In this document: in pieces, positions 56,891-64,000 of the stretch
How positions within the stretch are numbered: position 1 is the first letter of the stretch
Layout of the letters: each line of letters begins with the position of its first letter
Origin: Saxidomus purpurata
Taxonomy: Eukaryota > Mollusca > Bivalvia > Venerida > Veneridae
Reading direction: 5' to 3'
Length of the DNA stretch: 64,000 bases
Assembly (NCBI GenBank): GCA_022818135.1
Contig: JAFMSR010000002.1
Coordinates: 23,352,768-23,416,767, forward strand
The notes under the pieces: model-generated
Databases searched by the model: none
Told to the model about the DNA's origin: nothing
What the model saw: the letters and a program-made list of their open reading frames with translations, nothing else
Position numbers and translations under genes: made by a program

Positions 56891-58541
56891 TTTCTTGTGT
56901 TGCAGTTACTTGGGTTGGACGGGTAGGGACATATGTATTTTACAAACAGCTCTTCTTTTCAACTCAAAACAATAAAAAGATTTTATTTGTTTAGAAAATT
57001 TGATACCGATACATTTGAGTTTAACTAAGTGATATATATAGAACTTTGTAGTCATAACTACAAAATTTAAAGCTAGCTGACGGGAATTCTTACCTAGCAA
57101 AACATTAATGCCTGTAAACTGTACTGTATTTTATCCACAGGAGCATTAATCTTACAAACTTAAATTCAAAATTGGTGTTTACATGATTGTATAAGAATGG
57201 CTACACTTCTTTAGCTACTACGTTGTTGAACAAACTTATAAAACCCACTGACTTAAATATAGTTACTAGTACTTTTATTTAACGTTTTGTTAAAATAATC
57301 CTTTTACATCTCTTCGCTAAAAAAATTCTGTTACGTCTTCAATGTCTTACTATCCTTAAAATGCAATATCTCTGAAAGGTCATTGTCGGTATTGAACTGT
57401 TACTTTCATATCTTCTATCAGAAGTTACCTTCACCTTGATTTCATCAACAACTCCATCGTTCCATCTTAATCTGAATTAAGTGTGAGTGTAGCTCTTTGA
57501 TCGCTCTTCCACTGTGGTAGTCACCAAAGAATCCCCATCTCTGTAGGAAAGTCGCTTTTATGATCCATCCACGGTTTTGGATTATTTGAAAATGAATATT
57601 GGATAGGAATGTCTTATGTATTCATACTGATTGTGAATAATCTTTAATCAAATGTAATCTATAAAAAAAGAATACGTCTGACTCTAAATTACTTAAAAGA
57701 AATTAGGTTTACCATCTTAGAACGTTCCTTCAACATTTGATATAAGTCTAGAAATGTGAATGCCATACATTTTGATAAAGTTTGTGTAGTCGAGAATTTG
57801 AATGATTTTGTACATGTTGTATAACTGTTGTACACATTCTTGTCAAGGAACGTCCTTTGAGCGTAATCAAATGTAGGAGAGTGTTTGTTTCGAACTTTAA
57901 TATTAAAAATGAGTTACACATTATGATTTCTGTTCAGTGATCACTTATATCACTGTTTCAAAGTATCTATACAAATTTGGGAGCTGATTAAACTACAGGT
58001 CTTGATGGAATTCTGCTCATTTATTAAAGCAGTACAAATGTTTCTATTGATTATCGACCCGCCACTGATATCATATATGTCGTGTTCGGGGGGGGGTCAT
58101 AAATCTGCTCGTGTTGAACCTTCGTACACAAAGGACGATAAAAAGGCATTTTGTAATTGCTGTCATCTTTCAGTTTTCATAATTGCGTCAAAGGTGCTTG
58201 CGAGAATAAGATTAGAATATGTCGAAAATTAACTGCTTATACATGTACCTTGAATGTCCTGTTGTGTAAAGTTATAATCGTTCTATTTTATATAAATTTA
58301 CCGGTTAAAGAAAGAAAAAATGAAACATATCTTTATTTATTTAAACTGAAATGTTACGGTAAATATGTTTTATCTTGTTTTTTAATAGAAACTAAACGGG
58401 CTACTTCATGTGGTTCCGGAAAGGAAAAAATACTAAAAAAAAAGTACTGAGAATCCACGTTTTAGACTTATATTATAGAAAATAGTATAGAAAATATTCG
58501 TCTTACTGAATTAATTTAATTTGACATAGATACAAAAACTA

Positions 58542-58576
<35 letters not shown>

Positions 58577-58871
58577 TTTTTTTAATGATAATGGTTTGTT
58601 CTGCATAACTTGTAAGCAAAAGCTCAATAATTATGGGGGTTGCCGAGTGAAACTGTGCTACATGTAATTTATTTTTGTGTTTAATTTTAATAACGACTTT
58701 TTGTCCCAGCCTCCATAGCATGGAAAAAAATATTTTCAGGAACTTGTACTGGTGTATATACGAGTATATGACAGTATAAAAGTGTTGTTTTTTTTTTGGG
58801 GGGGAAAGAGAGAGAGGAGTGTTGGTTACTTAAGCACTTAAATCCGTCCAAACTTACCTTTTCTTTTTCAG
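56891..58871. other. intronic, nothing recognised
   Basis: No supported exon or repeat except the AAT microsatellite listed separately. Confidence 0.45.
58542..58575 (+). repeat. (AAT)n microsatellite
   Basis: Eleven uninterrupted AAT units. Confidence 0.95.
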
Positions 58872-58930
58872 CGCTCCTTGATTTAGATGAAAACAGAATG
58901 GTGATTTTGCATGCCACTAGAAATGAGTAG
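58872..58930 (+). CDS. alternative 3' exon a of the multi-cassette gene
   Basis: Acceptor TTTTCTTTTTCAG. In phase 1, as required after the cassettes, it encodes LLDLDENRMVILHATRNE and a TAG at 58928-58930. The MVILHATR part resembles MVILEHPTR in the exon at 59415, so the two are probably duplicates of one terminal exon. Use of this one would give a shorter C-terminus. Confidence 0.5.
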
Positions 58931-59414
58931 GATATATCAGGTTGGTACTTTGTATGATTATAGTGTTATTGTTCATGTTGGGCATGCGATATTTCTTGGT
59001 CCAAGGCGGTAACCTCGAATTCAACCTTTTACATGAACTTATATAAGCGTTTGCTCAGTGTTTTGTATTGTGTCAAATTATTTACGTGTTGTACTTTACG
59101 TTTGCACTTGGCAAAAAGCGTCGCCATTATGTAGTTAATATATAAGCTGCAGTGTCTATTTTCTCATTGTTGGAGGATTCATTTTTCTGCGTGTAACTCT
59201 GGCTGTTGATGAGTTTTTATGTTTGATGGTGTTTATGTATATATATATATATATTTCTGCTGAAGATTTAGTTGTCGTTCATAAGATATTATTTCAGTTT
59301 TTAGTGCATTATGATCTGGACATGTTGCAAAACTGACTAAAATGGTATTGTGAATGTAAGTTTTAATCTGACCATTATTAAATGCATGTAACTTTTATTC
59401 TTTTGTTGTTTCAG

Positions 59415-59551
59415 GGGCCAGAATAAGCGCTAGGCAGTTTGATGCTACAAATGGCATTGTGATGGTTATTTTGGAACATCCAACGCGTCCATTTGACGAA
59501 TTTCAATTTATAGACATTTTATGTAGACAATATTTGTTATGTTTTGAGTAG
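59415..59551 (+). CDS. alternative 3' exon b of the multi-cassette gene
   Basis: Acceptor TTTGTTGTTTCAG. Phase 1 gives 45 open codons (ARISARQFDATNGIVMVILE, then HPTRPFDEFQF and a hydrophobic Cys-containing tail) to a TAG at 59549-59551. Phase agreement with all cassettes and similarity to 58872-58930 support it. The first downstream AATAAA is at 60248-60253, inside a dispersed repeat. Confidence 0.55.
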
Positions 59552-59859
59552 TTTCGTGAAAGTCGGTTGGCCTATGTAGCCTGCTATGTGTTAAGAAGAA
59601 TTTGTGTATTTTCTTAAATGTGGTAGATTTTTACCTGACATGGCCAGATCGTTGGTATGACTGAGCCCATAATCAAAGTTGGCTGCTATCTAATTACCCT
59701 ACCAATTATGTCTTTATATGATTTGTTATAATAGCTGTAAAAGGGCTCAACTACAGCAGGTTTCTGCAAGGAATGGCCAACAGATGGGTCTCATTTGACC
59801 TGAAAAATTAGTTGTTATAGAAATTTTAATTTTTACTATACGGAGCATTAAGCAAAAAC

Positions 59860-60310
59860 AACAGACCCCACTAAACCCAGATGTTATTCGAAAGTACTAC
59901 ATGTAGAAAAAAAAAAAAAATATCAAACAGGGAATGCCACGTACCAAAAACGCAGCCTCCCCAAAACGAGCCCCACAGCACCCAGAAGTGCACACCACCA
60001 ACACACACACACACGCATACACACACGACACACACACAATCATGTACACACACACATATACACTACCAACACACACTAGCATACAAAGCAAACACACGAG
60101 GACAAAACGAACAATTAAAGGAACACAGTGGGGCACCGCCTTGGAACGGTCAGTGGCAAAAACACCACTGGGGAGCTTAAACCGGTTTATGGTGCGCACC
60201 CAACCTCACTCTTACCCCCACCATGAGTACTTCAACTGGTCTTCCAAAATAAACAAAATCTCATTGCAGAAAATCAGATTCGTAAAAAGGAATGACAAAA
60301 TTTAGAGAAC
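59860..60310 (+). repeat. dispersed repeat with internal (CA)n
   Basis: An A-rich start (59910-59922), GGAATGCCACGTACCAAAAA, an imperfect CA tract (59998-60072), then GGGGCACCGCCTTGGAACGG and TTAAACCGGTTTATGGTGCG. I recall closely similar sequence dispersed in bivalve genomes (unverified). Family unknown. Confidence 0.55.
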
Positions 60311-61000
60311 AAGTTAGAAAATTATGCCGTCCTAAGGCTTTACTGTTTTCAATCCCCTGTATCTTTTTATGCAAAGTCATAAATTAAAAAAACCTCACAA
60401 AAACACGATATGTCTGTAACAATTTGCTTTATAGCTGATTCACAAATGGTTGCAAATGGGCTACTTCAACAAGAGATACTTTGTAGAAGATAGATCTATA
60501 AATTACTTTTATGAACTATGAATAAACTAATAACGCATTGAATATTATGACTTCCCACCAACCAGGAACATAAACTAGCAATCTGAGTGTTATGTTCTCA
60601 GTATCATTTAACGTCTTTTTTTCTCATGTACCACACCTCTTTAGAGTGGACTTTGTGCTGTTGGCACTATAATATGGTTTGCATAAAATAGCTTCAAGCA
60701 TGAAAGTAGTATGTTTTTGATGTATGTCAGACCTCCATATGAATGATCATTACATTACAGATAGCTGGCAGTAGGATCAACATTGCATTCTATGATTTAA
60801 TGGTTATGACAGCTCACTTGTTATAACTAAAGTCACTGAATGACCGTCATAGTTTTGAGGCCCGCGACCGACCTGATTTTCAAGTGAGAAAGTTGGCACA
60901 TTCTTTCAGATGATTTGGATATAGTAGTGGTTCTTCCAAGGAAAGATGGTTAGGTTTATTAAATGCCTTTACATATCTGAGATAATGATAATGGGCGTTG
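60311..61000. other. non-coding, nothing recognised
   Basis: No supported feature up to the gap. Confidence 0.5.
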
Positions 61001-61500
61001 NNNNNNNNNNNNNNNNNNNNNNNNNNNNNNNNNNNNNNNNNNNNNNNNNNNNNNNNNNNNNNNNNNNNNNNNNNNNNNNNNNNNNNNNNNNNNNNNNNNN
61101 NNNNNNNNNNNNNNNNNNNNNNNNNNNNNNNNNNNNNNNNNNNNNNNNNNNNNNNNNNNNNNNNNNNNNNNNNNNNNNNNNNNNNNNNNNNNNNNNNNNN
61201 NNNNNNNNNNNNNNNNNNNNNNNNNNNNNNNNNNNNNNNNNNNNNNNNNNNNNNNNNNNNNNNNNNNNNNNNNNNNNNNNNNNNNNNNNNNNNNNNNNNN
61301 NNNNNNNNNNNNNNNNNNNNNNNNNNNNNNNNNNNNNNNNNNNNNNNNNNNNNNNNNNNNNNNNNNNNNNNNNNNNNNNNNNNNNNNNNNNNNNNNNNNN
61401 NNNNNNNNNNNNNNNNNNNNNNNNNNNNNNNNNNNNNNNNNNNNNNNNNNNNNNNNNNNNNNNNNNNNNNNNNNNNNNNNNNNNNNNNNNNNNNNNNNNN
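61001..61500. other. assembly gap (500 N)
   Basis: Exactly 500 N, probably a placeholder of arbitrary length. Sequence on either side is not obviously continuous. Confidence 1.
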
Positions 61501-62509
61501 GCCGTTCTGGTTTGTAAACCCTTAATATAGGAGAATAGCTACGTCCCAAGTCGACCCCGTGGGTGTAATGACTACAATCGAGTTCGGCTCAGAATAATGC
61601 AAGTGCAGCCGAAGTTGTACTGGGAGTTACGGGGGTATATTTATTTAAACTCTCAGGACAAGGTTACTTTACAGGGTGGCTACAACTCTGGGTATATCTG
61701 ACTTACGTATCTCCGGGATAAATAAACTACCAAGCTGAATCTTTTAATGCAAATCAAGCCATATATTTATTTAAACTGTTTCAAGACAAATATGATTCAG
61801 TTATTAAAATAATACATTATAAAATATAGAGCCCTACTTAAATACGGGGATCGACCAGGGGAACCTAGCTGGAGTTCTGGACGGCAGATAGTTGAGTTGG
61901 ATGTTTTAGCTGAATGGTAAAAAATTGCTGAGAATACTCTTTGAAATATTATAGGCAAGGACAGGAAAGTGCCGCCTGTACCAATGCAATACAAACAAAT
62001 TACTGACCACGACCAGAACTAAATTAGAATTTATATATGACAATTTATTTACCAAATAAATGCCTTTTCAATATAACCAATAGCTAAACTCTTGTTCGTA
62101 ACTGGAATTTAACACGTACTTTTTACATAATATATCAAAGATTTTATATACTTTAACAATGAACATGATATAGATCATTTCACGCTAAAGTTTAACAATA
62201 AAGGGAAGTAACTAAGACAGACAGCTACAAAAGAGACCTTTGTGTAAAGATCTGCCGCTATGTGTCTCTGGTGACCGGATTCCCGCCACATTTTCTCGTT
62301 TTTATTATGGCGTTCGTTTGCAGGCGACCGCCTTAAAAATCATCTCATGCGTAGTGTATTGAGAAACAATAAACTATAACAATGTAATAAAGAACAAAAA
62401 AGTGCAATACTCTTCATGCATACACTCAATTCAATTCGTAAGAGCGTATTGATTTGTTAATATATTTCAACATGTACAAATAGTTAACATGGAAATAGTA
62501 CAAACATAA
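61501..62509. other. non-coding, nothing recognised
   Basis: No supported gene. 61,500-61,760 is less AT-rich (GTCGACCCCGTGGGTGTAAT) and may belong to a repeat cut by the gap. Confidence 0.45.
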
Positions 62510-63430
62510 TTATTGCAGGTCTTTATCTAAAAGATGAGATTTACATTTAAACCTAAAAATTGTAAGCTTCTTTGTATTTCTTATATTATTTGGTTTTTCG
62601 TTCCAATTTTTCATGCTATAATAAGAAAATGAATATTTTAAATATATGGTTATCGATGAGTAATTAAAATTAAATCAATTTTATAAATGAATCGTTAGTG
62701 CGGTATTACATGAATGCTTTTCCCTAAACCCAGATTAATTAATGTGAATGATATTTGTATTATGAAAGTAAGACTGAAGTTGGTTGGCAATGCGCTTTTC
62801 AATATTTTTTTTTAAATCGTTGGCAAAACAGAAATTTGGCGATATCTGTTGGGTTCCTCTTTCGAATCAGATTTAAACAATGGTACATCACGCGCATTTT
62901 TAGAGTGTCCGGACAAATTCCGTTGTTGATACTATTATTCATTGAAGCAATACACGGAGTAATTATGTCACAGCAGTTTTTAATAATTGTTGGACCAACC
63001 CAATCAAGCCCAGTAGATTTTTTTTGTCAAGTTTATCTATGATATGATTAAATTCAAGAGGTGTGATTTAATTTAAATGAAACATTCCAGTTCTGAGTTT
63101 GTCGTCAAAAGATGTTTTTAGATCATGAAAATACTCATGCCTAAATGATGATTTTTCAGTTATATCTGACATATTTATGAAATGTTTGTTAAGTTCATTA
63201 GCAATGTTGAGATCCCCGTCGATCTCTCTTTCATCACTAAGTAATCTTAATGGTAGGTTTATTTCATCGCTTTGATTTAAATGCGAAATGTCTTTGTTAT
63301 CTTTACAGCCTAATTGAAAATTCCTTTTGACTTTTTAAAATTAATGTAGATGCTTTATTTCTTAAAAACTTATACTGATCGATGTCACATTTTTTTAAAA
63401 AATTTATCTCTCTCATAATCCCATTATGGA
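62510..63430 (-). pseudogene. internally deleted LINE, minus strand
   Basis: Reading the minus strand from 63430: INFLKKCDIDQYKFLRNKAS (endonuclease-RT linker), NELNKHFINMSDITEKSSF, NRYRQISVLPTI (RT motif 0/1) and SGFRKKHSCNTALT-like sequence near 62700 with a stop in place of the preceding Gln. Then, without most of the RT domain, it jumps to KNWNEKPNNIRNTKKLTIFR (the C-terminal region) and a TAA at 62512-62510. Several frameshifts. An internal deletion of several hundred codons removed the catalytic core. Confidence 0.7.
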
Positions 63431-64000
63431 TGTCTATGCTATCCTTACATGTTATGGATATCTATGCTATATGCGATCCATTAATTTTGCAATCATCCAT
63501 TCGGCCTCTTTTTCTTTTAACTTAATCGCTAAAATTAAAGAATCGCTGTAATTAACAATACATGCACAGAAAAGAATAATAATCATCTTTACAAAGATAA
63601 ATTTATCACTAGGATTAAAATGCCTTCTCTGGCAAAATACAGTGTCTTTTTTTAAATCAAGGTGCTTTCGCAATGTGTCTGTATACCTCACTGTCACCAT
63701 ATACCACAAGGGATTCATATATTAGTAATTAGACTCACTTTAGGAAGTAATATGTTCAAAACTTCAGCAATCATAAACTATCGATATAAATGTCTCCGTG
63801 TTTAGTTAACAGGTTCCCGAAAATGTACAAGAGTTACAAACCTATGACAACAAGGTTAACAACTAGTAGTCTGTGTGAATGTAATTGCTGTGAGTAGGGA
63901 TACTTTTTTGTTTGCACAGCTACCCGGTAACACAAGTGTGACTTATTATATATGATCATCTTCGTTTCCTTTGTAAAACCGGTCGTATGTGAAACCATTT
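63431..64000. other. non-coding or LINE upstream, nothing recognised
   Basis: A minus-strand open frame at 63467-63718 has no clear motif. It could be the diverged upstream part of the LINE, but this is not supported. Confidence 0.4.

Noticed and set aside
60946..61549. Open frames of about 195 codons across the N run
   Set aside because: They exist only because the 500 N have no stops.

Overview
The window is eukaryotic and most likely from a bivalve mollusc. This rests on AT-rich DNA, large introns with canonical AG/GT borders, very dense interspersed repeats, tRNA-derived SINEs, and a class of repeats (ACCCC-hairpin 5' ends, GGTC-type microsatellite, then ~146-bp tandem units) that I recall as typical of bivalves. 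The species call is inference from memory. No bacterial-style gene, operon or CRISPR array is present.

Layout. 1.3-3.0 kb: a decayed LINE whose 3' part is on the minus strand and whose 5' part is on the plus strand. 3.1-6.5 kb: small palindromic and MITE-like elements, including a TTAA-flanked one. 7.5-16.7 kb: a ~9.1-kb repeat complex bounded by ACGAGTAT inverted ends and a 9-bp direct repeat. It is built from a 40-bp minisatellite, ~170-bp repeats and SINE copies, and it is loaded with nested insertions: a TIR element holding a LINE with an open RT reading frame, a TTA-flanked Harbinger-like element and a hAT-like end. 16.7-17.4 kb: a pogo/Tigger-like element. 21.8-22.3 kb: a second TTAA-flanked MITE. 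22.4-27.2 kb: a nearly complete DIRS-type tyrosine-recombinase retrotransposon on the minus strand, with inverted terminal repeats and an internal complementary region. 27.9-28.7 kb: another LINE relic.

31.5-59.6 kb: the most interesting host-like feature. Six short exon-like cassettes (45-93 nt) and two alternative 3' exons lie in order on the plus strand. All fit phase-1 splicing, and the cassettes are recognisably paralogous (~30-residue repeat with a conserved RPVVEDRTFNAERS core). They look like part of one large gene of unknown function built by exon duplication. Its introns hold SINEs, a 2.0-kb element with ~570-bp inverted arms, pearl/Helitron-like tandem-repeat elements, a hammerhead-ribozyme-like motif, and a separate minus-strand exon (43.9-44.15 kb). 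61,001-61,500 is an assembly gap. 62.5-63.4 kb is a fourth, internally deleted LINE on the minus strand.

No complete host gene can be assembled from this window alone. All assignments come from reading the sequence; no database search was run.
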